Shown in pieces: positions 24,470-34,661 of a stretch of DNA of 64,000 bases. Origin of the DNA: Lactobacillus sp. PV034. GTDB lineage: Bacteria > Bacillota > Bacilli > Lactobacillales > Lactobacillaceae. A program made the translations under genes and the position numbers. The DNA is taken from assembly GCF_014522305.1 (NCBI RefSeq), contig NZ_CP041982.1, positions 315,001-379,000 of the forward strand, in the 5' to 3' direction. The notes below the pieces were generated by a model. The model ran no database searches, was not told the DNA's origin, and saw only the letters and a list, made by a program, of their open reading frames with translations. Every line of letters starts with the position of its first letter. The stretch's first letter is position 1.

Positions 24470-25858
24470 ATGGAAAAATTTGAATTTAAAACAAGTGATC
24501 CTAGTGAATTAAAAGATGATTATGACATTATCATTGTCGGTTCTGGAGGAACAGGATTAACTGCTGCAATTCAAGCACAAGAATTGGGTATGAAAGTCGC
24601 AGTTCTTGAAAAAAATGAACGGTTGGGTGGTAATACTACTCGTGCATCCTCTGGTATGAATGCGGCAGAAAGTTTTGTTCAATTAAAACATCAGATTATT
24701 GATAATAAAGATGATTTTTATCGAGAAACGTTAAAGGGGGGCGGCTTATTAAATAATCGTCAAATGTTACATTATTTTGTTGACCACTCAGCTTTAGCAA
24801 TTTCTTGGTTAGAAGAACATGGAATTGATCTTTCAGATTTAACGATAACTGGCGGCATGTCGAAAAAACGTGCTCATCGTCCCGCTTCAAAAGCCCCAGT
24901 TGGTGGGTACTTAGTAACAGGTTTGCTTAAGCAAATTCAAGCTAAAGATATTCCTGTTTTTGCTAATACTTTGGTAACTAGTTTGCTTCAAAATGATAAA
25001 AAAGAAGTTACTGGTGTTGAAATTGAAACTGAAAAGGGAACGAAAGCGATTAAGGCCAAGGCTGTCTTATTAGCAACTGGCGGTTTTGGGGCTTCCAAAG
25101 AACTAATTAAAAAGTATCGTCCTGATCTTGAAAACTATAAAACAACTAATCAACCAGGTGCTACTGGCGACGGCTTGAAATTAGCTCGCAGTGTGGATGC
25201 TCAACTAATCCAAATGGATTTTGTTCAAGTGCATCCAACTGCTCAAACTGATGGGGCACGCACCTACTTAATTGGTGAAGGTGTACGTGGTGAAGGTGCA
25301 ATTTTAGTTAATAAAGCTGGTAAGCGTTTTGTCAATGAATTGAATACGCGCAAGGTAGTATCAAATGCGATTACTGCTCTAAATGAAGATGGCGCATATT
25401 TAATCTTAGATCAAGGAGTAAAGGATCGTTTTCCAGCAATTGACTTTTATGAAAAAGTTGGTTTAGTAGAAAAAGCTCCAACAGTTGAAGAATTAGCTAA
25501 AGTTATTGGTGTTGATGAAAAAAATTTGGCAAGTACTCTTGAAACTTGGAATGAAGAAGTTGTCCAACATAAAGATTCACAGTTTAATCGAACAACGGGA
25601 ATGGAGCATCCCTTAAATACCGCACCATTTTATGCAATTCATATTCATCCAGCCATTCACTATACCATGGGTGGTATTCATATTTTGCCAGATACTAGTG
25701 CTTTAGATGAAAATGGTAATAAGATAAAAGGCCTCTATGCTGCAGGTGAAGTGAGCGGAGGTCTTCATGGAAATAACCGTATTGGTGGAAACTCAATCGC
25801 TGAAACTGTTATTTTTGGACGTGAAGCTGGAATGACAATGGCTAAAGAAATCAAGTAA
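24470..25858 (+). CDS. Fumarate reductase flavoprotein (flavocytochrome c family)
   Basis: The 462-residue FAD-binding protein starts with a Rossmann signature (GSGGTGLTAA, about 24-33). It contains family active-site regions: IGEGVRGEGAILVNKAGKRF (catalytic Arg), HPAIHYTMGGIHI (His) and the C-terminal LYAAGEVSGGLHGNNRIGGN flavin motif. No heme, FMN-transfer or iron-sulfur domain is present, so it is a soluble single-domain fumarate reductase that must take electrons from a flavin or another donor. It is co-transcribed with fumC and ends in a strong terminator. Confidence 0.88.
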   Translation: MEKFEFKTSDPSELKDDYDIIIVGSGGTGLTAAIQAQELGMKVAVLEKNERLGGNTTRASSGMNAAESFVQLKHQIIDNKDDFYRETLKGGGLLNNRQMLHYFVDHSALAISWLEEHGIDLSDLTITGGMSKKRAHRPASKAPVGGYLVTGLLKQIQAKDIPVFANTLVTSLLQNDKKEVTGVEIETEKGTKAIKAKAVLLATGGFGASKELIKKYRPDLENYKTTNQPGATGDGLKLARSVDAQLIQMDFVQVHPTAQTDGARTYLIGEGVRGEGAILVNKAGKRFVNELNTRKVVSNAITALNEDGAYLILDQGVKDRFPAIDFYEKVGLVEKAPTVEELAKVIGVDEKNLASTLETWNEEVVQHKDSQFNRTTGMEHPLNTAPFYAIHIHPAIHYTMGGIHILPDTSALDENGNKIKGLYAAGEVSGGLHGNNRIGGNSIAETVIFGREAGMTMAKEIK

Positions 25859-25877
25859 GCAGTATACCAATAAAGCT

Positions 25878-25914
25878 AAAAGCTCTGAACGTTTTTATTA
25901 GTTCAGAGCTTTTT
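25878..25914 (+). terminator. Intrinsic terminator of the fumC-fumarate reductase operon
   Basis: A 13-bp perfect stem (AAAAGCTCTGAAC with GTTCAGAGCTTTT) with a 10-nt loop. Confidence 0.9.
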
Positions 25915-25963
25915 AGTATAATTTAGATTAAAGGAAGGCAAATATTATTAAAGGAGAATTTAA

Positions 25964-26779
25964 ATGTCAACCAAGTTAGTTGCAATTGATCTCGATGGTA
26001 CTTTATTAAGTAGCAATAATACAATCTCACTTGAAAATAAGCGTGTAATTCAAGCAATCAGAAATAAAGGCGTAAAAGTTGTTTTAGCCTCTGGACGTCC
26101 TTTATCCGGTGTAATGCCCTATGAACAAGAATTAGGGATTGATGGTAAGGATGAGCATGCAGTCGTTTTTAATGGTGCTGTAGTGCAAACACTTGCTGGA
26201 CAAGTACTAATGAGTAAAAAATTAACTTATCAAGATTTTCTCAAGATGCTTAAATTACAGCGCTTGGCAAAAGTTAATTTACATTTTGAAACAACTGAGT
26301 GCTTTTATACCTGTGATCGTGACCTATCAGTACAAATGCAGATTAATGCTTCATTTACAAATAATGTCATGAAAGTAAGGAATAAAAACGAAATTCCCCA
26401 AGATTTTACCTTTAATAAAGTTGGATTTACTTGTGACCTAAAAAGCAATGAAATTGAAAAACTTTGGCGTAATCTACCTGCATGGGCTTTTGAAAAATAT
26501 GATATAGTTCGTTCAGCAGAAAATTGTATTGAATTAAACACTAAAGGAGCTTCAAAAGGGGATGCGTTAGTTAATTTAGCTAATCGATTAGGAATTGCGG
26601 AAAATGAAGTTATGATTTTTGGAGATCAAGATAATGATCGGTCAATGTTTGCTAATCCAAATTTTAAGAAGATAGCTATGGGGAATGCAATTTCATCAAT
26701 TAAGGAGCAGGCGGACTATATTACAGCAACTAATGATGCAAATGGGGTCGCAAAAGCTTTAAAGAAGTTTGTTTTATAG
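25964..26779 (+). CDS. HAD-superfamily phosphatase, Cof type (IIB)
   Basis: The 271-residue hydrolase has the HAD motif I DLDGTLL (nucleophile Asp9, general acid Asp11), motif II in VVLASGRP and the motif IV region FGDQDNDRSM, with a C2B cap domain between about 85 and 195. This is the layout of Cof/YidA-type sugar-phosphate or pyridoxal-phosphate phosphatases. Substrate not determinable. AAGGAG ribosome binding site. Confidence 0.87.
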   Translation: MSTKLVAIDLDGTLLSSNNTISLENKRVIQAIRNKGVKVVLASGRPLSGVMPYEQELGIDGKDEHAVVFNGAVVQTLAGQVLMSKKLTYQDFLKMLKLQRLAKVNLHFETTECFYTCDRDLSVQMQINASFTNNVMKVRNKNEIPQDFTFNKVGFTCDLKSNEIEKLWRNLPAWAFEKYDIVRSAENCIELNTKGASKGDALVNLANRLGIAENEVMIFGDQDNDRSMFANPNFKKIAMGNAISSIKEQADYITATNDANGVAKALKKFVL

Positions 26780-26833
26780 GATTCATTTTATGGTATTCTG
26801 AGTATTGTATGTTAATTAAAGGGAAGTCATAAA

Positions 26834-28204
26834 ATGAATAAACAAGATGAAAATAGTAGTGATGTTCTAACTCCAGTTCCTACTTTATCTCATCACCATC
26901 ATATGCGAATTAGATGGAAAGAATTTTTTAATAATGAAAATGATAGTTTAGCTAAAGATGTCACGCTTGAGCAAAAATCAGTTATCGTTGGTCATATTGG
27001 CCTAATGCTTCTATCCTATGGTACTGGTGCTTGGCGTGTAAGGAGCTCGATGAATACGATGGCACGTGCTCTGGGAATTACTTGTAGCGCCGACATTGGC
27101 CTAGTTTCTTTATCTTATACTTGTATTGATCACGATGGAAAAAGTTTTTCTCAGTCATTGAGTTTACCAACTACCGGTGTTAATACGACTAAATTGGCAA
27201 AGATGGAGCAGTTTGTCAGTGAGTTTAAAGCTGATGGTGGAAACTGGACTATCAGCAAGATTCATAACCGCTTGGATAAAATATCTTCAATGAAAGCACA
27301 ATATAGTCCTGTCCAAGTAGCTCTAGCATCTGGTTTAGCCTGTGGCGGATTTATTTTTCTACTTGGTGGTGGGATTTTTGAAGTGATCTGTGCCTTTTTA
27401 GGAGCAATGTGTGGTCAATTTGTTAGACGTAAAATGGCTGATCATAAAATTACTATTTTAGCTAATATTGCTATTGCAGTAACAGTTGCTTGTTGCGTTT
27501 ATGTTGCAGCTTTCTTGATAATTAGAGCAATTTATCCCATAAGTTTAAGACGGCTGGATGGATATATTGGAGCAATGCTTTTTGTCATTCCAGGTTTTCC
27601 ATTTATTACTGCCGGCTTAGACATGTCTAAATTAGATATGCGGTCTGGTTTAGAACGATTAACTTATGCAATTATGATTATTGTGGTAGCAACTGCAGTA
27701 GGTTGGGGTGTGGCTTTAGGATTAAACTTGCATCCACAGGATTTCTTACCATTAGGCTTAAGCCCATGGCTAATGACACTTTTACGTTTGTTAGCAAGTT
27801 TTTGTGGAGTATTCGGATTCTCAATTATGTTTAACTCACAACCTAGAATGGCTGCGGTAGCAGGAATTATTGGAGCTTTTGCTAATACTTTAAGATTAAG
27901 CTTGACTGATTGGACCCTTGTTCCTCCAGCCGTAGCAGCTTTTGTAGGGGCATTACTTGCAGGCCTGCTTGCGTCAGTAATTAGAAAAAAGGTCGGTTAT
28001 CCTCGGATTGCCTTAACTGTGCCTTCTATTGTCATTATGGTGCCAGGACTCTACATGTATCGTGCCATGTTTAATTTAGGTCTTACTTCAATTAATGAAG
28101 GGGCACTTTGGGGTGTAAAAGCAATTATGATTGTTTTAGCATTACCATTAGGATTAATTACAGCTAGAATTATTGCTGATAAAGATTGGCGTCATGCTGG
28201 CTAA
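26834..28204 (+). CDS. Threonine/serine exporter family protein (ThrE type)
   Basis: The 456-residue protein fuses the two ThrE domains: an N-terminal region (about residues 50-300) with a soluble part and membrane segments, and a C-terminal DUF3815-like four-helix membrane block (about 310-450) containing PRMAAVAGIIGAFANTLRL and IVIMVPGLYMYRAM. About ten hydrophobic segments in total. ThrE proteins export threonine and serine; the substrate here is inferred. The N-terminus has a short HHHH run of no clear meaning. Confidence 0.83.
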   Translation: MNKQDENSSDVLTPVPTLSHHHHMRIRWKEFFNNENDSLAKDVTLEQKSVIVGHIGLMLLSYGTGAWRVRSSMNTMARALGITCSADIGLVSLSYTCIDHDGKSFSQSLSLPTTGVNTTKLAKMEQFVSEFKADGGNWTISKIHNRLDKISSMKAQYSPVQVALASGLACGGFIFLLGGGIFEVICAFLGAMCGQFVRRKMADHKITILANIAIAVTVACCVYVAAFLIIRAIYPISLRRLDGYIGAMLFVIPGFPFITAGLDMSKLDMRSGLERLTYAIMIIVVATAVGWGVALGLNLHPQDFLPLGLSPWLMTLLRLLASFCGVFGFSIMFNSQPRMAAVAGIIGAFANTLRLSLTDWTLVPPAVAAFVGALLAGLLASVIRKKVGYPRIALTVPSIVIMVPGLYMYRAMFNLGLTSINEGALWGVKAIMIVLALPLGLITARIIADKDWRHAG

Positions 28205-28207
28205 TAC

Positions 28208-28246
28208 AAAAAGGAAGTTTGGTTTTATTCCAAACTTCCTTTTTTA
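28208..28246. terminator. Bidirectional intrinsic terminator
   Basis: A 15-bp perfect stem (AAAAAGGAAGTTTGG with CCAAACTTCCTTTTT) lies between the exporter gene and the convergent small LPXTG gene. Confidence 0.9.
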
Positions 28247-28252
28247 TTTATC

Positions 28253-28402
28253 TTAGTTTTTATCTTTTTTATTATCTGACTGGGTAAATATACCAACTAA
28301 AATTACTAATGCAATTGCTCCAATAATAAAACCAATAATGCCCCATATCCAAGATGCAAGTGCACCAGTTTTTGGTAAAGTAGCTAAAAGTAGATTATTC
28401 AT
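28253..28402 (-). CDS. 49-residue LPXTG sorting-signal protein (mini surface protein or remnant)
   Basis: A short gene encodes 49 residues: MNNLLLAT, then LPKTG (residues 9-13), a hydrophobic segment (about 17-39) and a charged tail (QSDNKKDKN). This is a complete cell-wall sorting signal (LPXTG, membrane helix, polar tail) but almost no protein before it and no signal peptide. GGAAG lies about 8 nt before the ATG, and the end meets a shared terminator. It could be the 3' remnant of a larger surface protein gene or a small membrane protein. The tail is less basic than usual sorting signals. Confidence 0.6.
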   Translation of the reverse strand: MNNLLLATLPKTGALASWIWGIIGFIIGAIALVILVGIFTQSDNKKDKN

Positions 28403-28490
28403 AATATTACTTCCAATCTTTTTATAAAATTCTTTCCCTATGGCTAGTGTAAGTTAATTATAAAAGGATTGAAAGAGAATATAACTGCTC

Positions 28491-28994
28491 TTATTCAACT
28501 AAATCAACAAATTCCGCATCTGTTATTTTTTGGAGGTCGAGGGGATTGATTTTGATACTTCTACCAACTTCTCCACTTGAGACAATAATTTTATCGTTAT
28601 TTTTCATACTTTCATCTAAATAGATAGGAAAGTGGTGTTGCTCATAAATGCCAATTGGAGTGTTAGCTCCATGAACATAACCAGTAGTAGGGACAAGTTT
28701 TTTCAGTGGAAGTAATTCGCATTTTTTATTGCTAGAGGCTTTAGCCAATTTTTTCATGCTTAAATGTTCATCTACTGGAATAACGCCAACAACGGGAGAA
28801 ATCTTATTTCCCTCACAAACTAAGGTTTTATAGACCAAATGCTTATCATCCGCTAGAATAGAAGTATCAACTTGTTGAACATCTCCCTTTTTTACAGTTT
28901 TAAAGGTACATTGTTCATAAGGAATTTTCTTTTGGTCTAACATTTTTTCAACTAATGTTTTTTTTAATTTTTGTTTTTTATTTTTTTTAGACAT
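28491..28994 (-). CDS. ybaK: Cys-tRNA(Pro)/Cys-tRNA(Cys) deacylase, YbaK/EbsC family
   Basis: The product, 167 residues from the ATG preceded by GGTGAG (28994), is a YbaK-family trans-editing enzyme that hydrolyses Cys mischarged on tRNA-Pro. The family core is visible as KTLVCEGNKISPVVGVIPVD, KLVPTTGYVHGANTPIG and KNNDKIIVSSGEVGRSIKINPLDL. An upstream in-frame ATG would add 15 residues with no ribosome binding site. It is divergent from prmA, whose start lies 58 bp away. Confidence 0.88.
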   Translation of the reverse strand: MSKKNKKQKLKKTLVEKMLDQKKIPYEQCTFKTVKKGDVQQVDTSILADDKHLVYKTLVCEGNKISPVVGVIPVDEHLSMKKLAKASSNKKCELLPLKKLVPTTGYVHGANTPIGIYEQHHFPIYLDESMKNNDKIIVSSGEVGRSIKINPLDLQKITDAEFVDLVE

Positions 28995-29052
28995 AATTCT
29001 CACCATCAACATCATAACTGGGAGAAGTAATTGTGTCAAAGGAGTTATTTTA

Positions 29053-29997
29053 ATGAAGTTATTAGCTATTCGAATTAAAGCAGGTCATGAACTAGAAGAT
29101 GGACTTTCATACTTTTTACAAAATGATTTAGGGGCAGTAGGGCTTGAAAGTAGAAAAAAAAGCGATTTTATAGCTGAAGGGCAAAAAAATGATTCAAGCT
29201 TAGTGGAACTTGATGATATTGAAAATTTACCTGAAGATCTGGAATTAACAGCCTTTTTTGATGCTGAAGCGGACAAAGAGGAATTATTAAATAAAGTTAA
29301 TGCAAAAATAGAAGAGATGAAGGGTTATGGTTTAGAACCTGGTCAAGTTGAAATAGATACACGATATATTGCAGATGAAGATTGGAATACAGCTTGGCAA
29401 AAATACTATCATGTAATTGATTTTTCAAGAAATTTAGCTATTGTTCCAGAGTGGGAAGACTATCAACCAGCTTTTCCTGATCAAAAGTTAATTAGACTAG
29501 ATCCGGGTTTAGCTTTTGGAACTGGTGGTCACACTACTACGCAATTGGTATTACTAGCAATGGAGCGAGCCATGACTAAGCCAATGACAGTAATGGATGT
29601 GGGAACAGGATCAGGTATTTTAGCAATTGCTGCTTCTTTGATGGGAGCTAAAAAAGTTTTAGCTACAGATATTTCTGATGAAGCAGTTACGGCAGCGCAA
29701 GAAAATATTAAATTAAATGATATTAATAATATTACGGTTAAAAAAGCCAATTTATTAAAAGATACAGAAGAATCGTTTGACTTAATCATTGCTAATATTT
29801 TGGCAGAAATTTTATTAGATTTAATTCCTGATCTAGATAAGCATTTAAATAAAGATGGAAAAGTAATTTTTTCTGGAATTGATTATAAGCAATTACCAAA
29901 AATTGAAGCTGCTTTAGAGAAAAATGGCTTTGAAATTGAAATGAAAATGCAGGAAAAACGTTGGATTGGTCTCTTAATCAGTCGAAAAGACAAATAA
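29053..29997 (+). CDS. prmA: Ribosomal protein L11 methyltransferase
   Basis: The 314-residue SAM-dependent methyltransferase trimethylates ribosomal protein L11. The SAM site DVGTGSGILAIAAS (about 178-191) and the catalytic-loop ANILAEIL lie in the C-terminal Rossmann domain. The N-terminal ~100 residues form the L11-binding domain, and the RLDPGLAFGTGGHTTTQL stretch before the SAM site is diagnostic of PrmA. Start ATG follows AAAGGAG. It leads a translation-related cluster. Confidence 0.93.
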   Translation: MKLLAIRIKAGHELEDGLSYFLQNDLGAVGLESRKKSDFIAEGQKNDSSLVELDDIENLPEDLELTAFFDAEADKEELLNKVNAKIEEMKGYGLEPGQVEIDTRYIADEDWNTAWQKYYHVIDFSRNLAIVPEWEDYQPAFPDQKLIRLDPGLAFGTGGHTTTQLVLLAMERAMTKPMTVMDVGTGSGILAIAASLMGAKKVLATDISDEAVTAAQENIKLNDINNITVKKANLLKDTEESFDLIIANILAEILLDLIPDLDKHLNKDGKVIFSGIDYKQLPKIEAALEKNGFEIEMKMQEKRWIGLLISRKDK

Positions 29998-30034
29998 GTG
30001 CTAAAATTTATAAAAAAGAAAGAGAATATTAACA

Positions 30035-30394
30035 ATGGAAAATAAACAAAATAAAAAAGGGATTAATAAATTAAATGAAAAAAGTTTTATGCCTGTAATT
30101 TGGTTAACCTTACTTGCAGTAATTATTTGGATTATTTGCCCTTTAGTACACTTATCTAAAGTTTGGCGAATTGGTTTAGTATTTTTTATCTTTAATTCTT
30201 TTATTGCATATGAAATAGGCCATCTGATTACTTTACGTAAAGCAAGTAAATGGTGGATTTTGCTTTTCCCAGCTGTTTTTGCCATTGCTGTTTTAATTCA
30301 TTTTGCCCGCTATAATTTGTTGCTTTGCGTTGTTTATTTTTGTTTTGAATTATTTGGCCTTTGGCGTGATGAATTTTATCGTGAAAAGAAATAG
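30035..30394 (+). CDS. Three-TM membrane protein of unknown function
   Basis: The 119-residue protein has a polar N-terminus, three hydrophobic segments (about 21-39, 46-64 and 75-110), and a charged C-terminus (WRDEFYREKK). AAAGAGAA is a weak ribosome binding site. It lies 37 nt after prmA and 11 nt before relA, so it is probably transcribed with both. I do not recognise the family. Confidence 0.68.
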   Translation: MENKQNKKGINKLNEKSFMPVIWLTLLAVIIWIICPLVHLSKVWRIGLVFFIFNSFIAYEIGHLITLRKASKWWILLFPAVFAIAVLIHFARYNLLLCVVYFCFELFGLWRDEFYREKK

Positions 30395-30405
30395 GTGATG
30401 TTTAT

Positions 30406-32655
30406 ATGTCCAAATATCGTGAAATGACCCATGACGAAGTTTTAGCGGCTTGTCAAGAATATATGAATGATTCAGATATTGAATTTGTTGAATCAGCCTA
30501 TAAATTTGCTAAAGATGCCCATGAAGGACAGTTTCGTGTATCAGGACAACCATATATTATTCATCCTACTCAAGTAGCTGGTACACTTGCTACCTTGAAA
30601 TTAGATCCTGACACAGTAGCTGCGGGTTACTTGCATGATACGGTTGAAGATACTCCGGTCACAAATGATGATATTAAAGAAAAATTTGGTGAAGATGTTG
30701 CCTTCATTGTTGATGGAGTAACGAAGCTTTCAAAAATCCCTTATAAGTCAAAAACGCATGAAGAATATTTAGCTGATAATCATCGTAAGATGCTGATTGC
30801 AATGGCAAAAGACTTACGAGTAATTATGGTTAAATTGGCAGATCGTTTGCACAATATGCATACACTAGATCACCTGCGTCCTGATAAACAAAGAAGAATT
30901 GCTGATGAAACACTAGATATTTATGCACCTTTGGCAGATCGTCTAGGTATCGGAACAATTAAGTGGGAATTAGAGGATATGAGTCTGCATTACTTAAATC
31001 CTCAACAGTATTACCGGATTGTTAACTTAATGCAATCTAAGCGTAGTGAACGTGAAGGATACATTGCAGATGCAATTGATACTCTGAAAAAAACACTCGA
31101 TGGCTTGCACGTTAAATATGATATTTATGGTCGTCCAAAACATATTTATTCAATTTATAAAAAGATGGTTAATAAACATAAAGATTTCAGTGAAATTTAT
31201 GATTTATTGGCTGTACGTGTAATTGTAAAATCAGTTCCTGATTGTTATGCGGTATTAGGTGCTGTACATACGGAGTGGAAACCAATCCCTGGCCGGTTCA
31301 AGGATTATATTGCTGTGCCTAAAGCCAATGGTTATCAATCATTGCATACCACAATTATTGGGCCAGGTGGTAAGCCACTTGAAATTCAAATTAGAACTGA
31401 ACAAATGCACGAAGTAGCTGAATACGGGGTTGCTGCTCACTGGGCCTACAAAAAGGGTAGTACAGATGGTGTAGCCCAGACTGAAGCTACTAAGAAATTA
31501 AATATGGTTCAAGAAATTCTTGAATTACAAGATGAGACTAAAGATTCTCATGAATTCATGAAAAGTGTAAAGACGGATATTTTTTCTGATCGGGTTTATG
31601 TTTTTACACCGCAAGGGGATGTTTATGAATTACCTAAAGATTCTAGTCCGCTTGATTTTGCTTATATGATTCACTCAGAAGTTGGTTCTCATTCAGTTGG
31701 AGCTCGGGTAAATAACAAGATTGTGCCATTAGATTACCATTTAAAAAATGGTGATGTAGTTGAAATGCTAACGCAATCTAATGCCAAGCCTTCTCGTGAT
31801 TGGGTAAATATTGTCAAAACTTCTCGAGCTCGCAATAAAATTAAACGTTTCTTTAAGGCAGAAGATAAAGAAGTTAATACTGAAAAAGGTAAAAATTTAG
31901 TAGAAGAAGAACTTCAAAATAAAGGTTTTGTACCAAAAGACTTTTTAACTAAGGACCAATTACAAAAAGTTATTACCCACTTTAATTATCATAATGAGAA
32001 TGAACTTTTTGCAGCAGTAGGCTTTGGTGAAATTTCACCAGCTACAGTAGTTAATCGCTTAACTGAAGATGTACGCCGTGAACAGGAAAACGAAAAGCAG
32101 CGTCAAAAAGAAGCGGAAATTATGAATGCTGGTCAGCAAAGTATTACCGATAATGATGATTCAAAAGCACCAGCTGATGTAATGCGGGTGAAGCATAATA
32201 ATGGCGTTATGGTTCAAGGAGTATCTGATTTAATGCTCCATTTGGCTAAGTGTTGTAACCCAGTTCCTGGTGATCCAATTGTTGGTTATGTTACCAAAGG
32301 ACGTGGAGTTACAATTCACCGCTATGATTGCCCTAATATTACTGAAGAGGCGAGAAAACAGGGGCGTTTAATTGATGTGGCTTGGGAAAATGTTGCAAGA
32401 CACAAAAATGATGAAAATTATAATGCAGATATTGAAGTCTTTGGTTATAATCGTTCTAAGTTATTAAGTGATGTCATTACTGCTTTAAATTCTAAAACTA
32501 AAAATATTGTTAATATTTCTGGTAAAGTTGATAACAATAGTATGGCTCACATTTATGCTACAGTTTCAGTTAGAGATGCCAATCACTTAGAAGATATTTT
32601 GAGTCGATTGCGTGATATTCCAAATGTTTATGAAGCAAAGAGGTCAACAAATTAA
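30406..32655 (+). CDS. relA: Bifunctional (p)ppGpp synthetase/hydrolase RelA/SpoT
   Basis: The 749-residue long RSH enzyme has an HD hydrolase domain (HDTVED at 77-82, then KLADRLHNM). The synthetase domain (about 230-360) contains GRFKD, the R-x-K-D form found in bifunctional enzymes rather than the E-x-D-D of synthesis-only RelA. TGS (about 400-460), the Cys-containing region KCCNPVPGD and ACT (about 670-745) domains follow. It makes and degrades the starvation alarmone. The stop overlaps the dtd start (TAATG). Confidence 0.96.
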   Translation: MSKYREMTHDEVLAACQEYMNDSDIEFVESAYKFAKDAHEGQFRVSGQPYIIHPTQVAGTLATLKLDPDTVAAGYLHDTVEDTPVTNDDIKEKFGEDVAFIVDGVTKLSKIPYKSKTHEEYLADNHRKMLIAMAKDLRVIMVKLADRLHNMHTLDHLRPDKQRRIADETLDIYAPLADRLGIGTIKWELEDMSLHYLNPQQYYRIVNLMQSKRSEREGYIADAIDTLKKTLDGLHVKYDIYGRPKHIYSIYKKMVNKHKDFSEIYDLLAVRVIVKSVPDCYAVLGAVHTEWKPIPGRFKDYIAVPKANGYQSLHTTIIGPGGKPLEIQIRTEQMHEVAEYGVAAHWAYKKGSTDGVAQTEATKKLNMVQEILELQDETKDSHEFMKSVKTDIFSDRVYVFTPQGDVYELPKDSSPLDFAYMIHSEVGSHSVGARVNNKIVPLDYHLKNGDVVEMLTQSNAKPSRDWVNIVKTSRARNKIKRFFKAEDKEVNTEKGKNLVEEELQNKGFVPKDFLTKDQLQKVITHFNYHNENELFAAVGFGEISPATVVNRLTEDVRREQENEKQRQKEAEIMNAGQQSITDNDDSKAPADVMRVKHNNGVMVQGVSDLMLHLAKCCNPVPGDPIVGYVTKGRGVTIHRYDCPNITEEARKQGRLIDVAWENVARHKNDENYNADIEVFGYNRSKLLSDVITALNSKTKNIVNISGKVDNNSMAHIYATVSVRDANHLEDILSRLRDIPNVYEAKRSTN

Positions 32656-33098
32656 TGAGAGTTGTGTTACAGAGAGTTAACCATGCCCAAGTAGCTATTG
32701 ATAATAATATTGTAGGAAAAATTGATCGAGGACTATTAGCCTTGGTAGGTTTACGCAATGGTGATAATAGTGAATTAGTAAAAAAGGCTGCGGCTAAAGT
32801 TGCTAAAATGCGAATTTTTGAAGATGAAAATGGAAAAACAAATTTATCTTTAGCAGATGTGGGAGGTCAAATTTTAAGTGTTAGTCAGTTTACTTTATTA
32901 GCTGATACGAAAAAGGGTAATCGCCCCAGCTTCTTTGATGCAATGCGCCCACCTAAATCTAAAGAATTATGGGAAGAGTTTAATCAAGAAATGGAACAAA
33001 AGGGATTCCATGTTGAAACAGGTGAATTTGGGGCAGATATGCAAGTTTTACTTGAAAATGATGGACCTTTTACGATTGTTTTAGATCTTGATGAATAG
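32655..33098 (+). CDS. dtd: D-aminoacyl-tRNA deacylase
   Basis: The 147-residue DTD removes D-amino acids (and glycine) mischarged onto tRNA. The conserved [10 protein letters not shown] (catalytic Thr region, about residues 76-85) and the N-terminal [13 protein letters not shown] are diagnostic. A cross-subunit NRPSFFDA motif stands in for the usual RPSF. Translationally coupled to relA (shared TAATG), as in most Firmicutes. The hisS T-box promoter starts only a few bases after its stop. Confidence 0.95.
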   Translation: MRVVLQRVNHAQVAIDNNIVGKIDRGLLALVGLRNGDNSELVKKAAAKVAKMRIFEDENGKTNLSLADVGGQILSVSQFTLLADTKKGNRPSFFDAMRPPKSKELWEEFNQEMEQKGFHVETGEFGADMQVLLENDGPFTIVLDLDE

Positions 33099-33103
33099 AG
33101 CTA

Positions 33104-33330
33104 TTGACAAGTTAATAAAAAAAAAGTATTCTAAAAAAGAATTATCGAAGACAAAGATTGAGACAAGTGGTAACCACCAGAGAGCGTCTAGTTGGTGAGA
33201 GGACGCAGAAATATACACGAGTCGTGACACTTTAGCAGATAATGGTTCGTGTGGCGAGCGTTAATCGTAGCAAACAAAAGGTGGTACCGCGCAAAAGCGC
33301 CCTTGATTAAATTCAAGGGTGCTTTTTTTG
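33104..33330 (+). promoter_or_regulatory. Promoter and T-box riboswitch of hisS-aspS
   Basis: A near-consensus promoter (TTGACA 33104-33109, 17-bp spacer, TATTCT 33127-33132) drives a T-box leader. The stem I core contains AGAGAGCG and GTTGGTGAGAG. The probable specifier region is GTGACACTTTAG (GACAC at 33226-33230), in which GAC (Asp) and CAC (His) codons overlap by one base. The T-box AAAGGTGGTACCGCG lies at 33277-33292. The terminator stem GCGCCCTTGA/TCAAGGGTGC is followed by seven T. Confidence 0.9.
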
Positions 33331-33351
33331 TTTTGGAAAGGTTAGATGTAG

Positions 33352-34638
33352 ATGAAAGTTCAAAAGCCTAAAGGTACAGTAGATATTCTGCCTGACGTTT
33401 CTTATCAATGGGAAAAGGTAGAACAAACAGCAAGAGAGTTCTTTGAACGTGCCAATTATCGTGAAATTAGAACTCCAGCTTTTGAAAATTATGAAATTTT
33501 TGCTCGTTCGAGTGGTGAATCTTCAGATGTTGTTGAAAAAGAGATGTATGATTTTCATGATAAGGGAGATCGACATATTGCTTTAAGACCTGAAGGAACT
33601 GCCGGAGTAGTTAGAGCATATGTAGAAAATAAAATTTATGGCCCTGATTATGTTAAGCCATTTAATGTTTTCTATATTGCACCAATGTATCGTTATGAAA
33701 GACCACAAGCAGGTCGTCAACGTGAATTTCACCAAATTGGGGTTGAAAGCTTTGGCTCAGCTAATCCTTTAGCAGATATTGAAACAATTTTAATGGGTAA
33801 TGATTTACTAAATAAACTCGGAGTTAAGAATTTCGAATTACATATTAACTCTTTAGGTAATGAAGCTGTTCGAAAAGCTTACCATGATGCTTTAGTAAAT
33901 TACTTTACTCCAGTAAAAGACCAATTATCTGCTGATTCCAAGCGACGTTTGGAATCAAATCCTTTAAGAATTTTGGATTCAAAAGAAGAGCAAGATAAGC
34001 AGTTTTTGCCAGATGCGCCAAAAATTGTTGATTACTTAGATGAAGAATCTAAGGCTAACTTCAAGACGATTACTGATACTTTAACTAGCTTAGGAATCAA
34101 GTATGTATTAGATGATGACTTAGTTCGTGGTCTGGATTACTATACTGGCGTAATTTTTGAGTTTATGGTTGAAGATAAAAATCTTTGGCAATCTAAAACT
34201 ACTATTTTAGGTGGAGGACGTTATGATCACTTGGTTGAAGAATTTGATGGTCCTCAGACTCCAGCTGTTGGTTTTGGTATTGGTGAAGAAAGACTAATGT
34301 TAGTGCTTAAGCAACAAAACCCTGAATTCTTTGAAGATGAGGGGATTGATTTCTTTATTACTAATATTGGCCAAGGAACTGCTCAAAAGACAGTAGAGAT
34401 TGCTAGACAGTTACGTAATCAAGGTTTGAAAGTTCAATATGATGTTGATCAAAAGAAGCTTAAAGCACAATTTAGAAAAGCTGATCGTGTACACGCTAAG
34501 TATGTAATTACTTTAGGTGCTAAGGAATTAGAAAATGGCACTCTAAATATTAAGCGCTTAAGCGATGGAAAAACAATTGATCTTGAGTTAGCTGATCTTG
34601 ATAATATTGATGAAGTTTTAAAACAATTAAAAGATTAA
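33352..34638 (+). CDS. hisS: Histidyl-tRNA synthetase
   Basis: The 428-residue class II synthetase has motif 2 ([20 protein letters not shown]), histidine-binding VRGLDYYTG (about residues 258-266) and [12 protein letters not shown]. Motif 3 is in [12 protein letters not shown], and a C-terminal anticodon-binding domain starts at about residue 330. First gene of the T-box-controlled hisS-aspS operon. Start ATG follows GGAAAGG. Confidence 0.96.
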   Translation: MKVQKPKGTVDILPDVSYQWEKVEQTAREFFERANYREIRTPAFENYEIFARSSGESSDVVEKEMYDFHDKGDRHIALRPEGTAGVVRAYVENKIYGPDYVKPFNVFYIAPMYRYERPQAGRQREFHQIGVESFGSANPLADIETILMGNDLLNKLGVKNFELHINSLGNEAVRKAYHDALVNYFTPVKDQLSADSKRRLESNPLRILDSKEEQDKQFLPDAPKIVDYLDEESKANFKTITDTLTSLGIKYVLDDDLVRGLDYYTGVIFEFMVEDKNLWQSKTTILGGGRYDHLVEEFDGPQTPAVGFGIGEERLMLVLKQQNPEFFEDEGIDFFITNIGQGTAQKTVEIARQLRNQGLKVQYDVDQKKLKAQFRKADRVHAKYVITLGAKELENGTLNIKRLSDGKTIDLELADLDNIDEVLKQLKD

Positions 34639-34661
34639 TTATTTAGAATATCGAGGAAAAA

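Noticed and set aside
26834..26910. HHHH run at the start of the ThrE-type exporter as a metal site
   Set aside because: An isolated four-His run in a disordered N-terminus with no other ligands gives no basis for a metal-binding claim.
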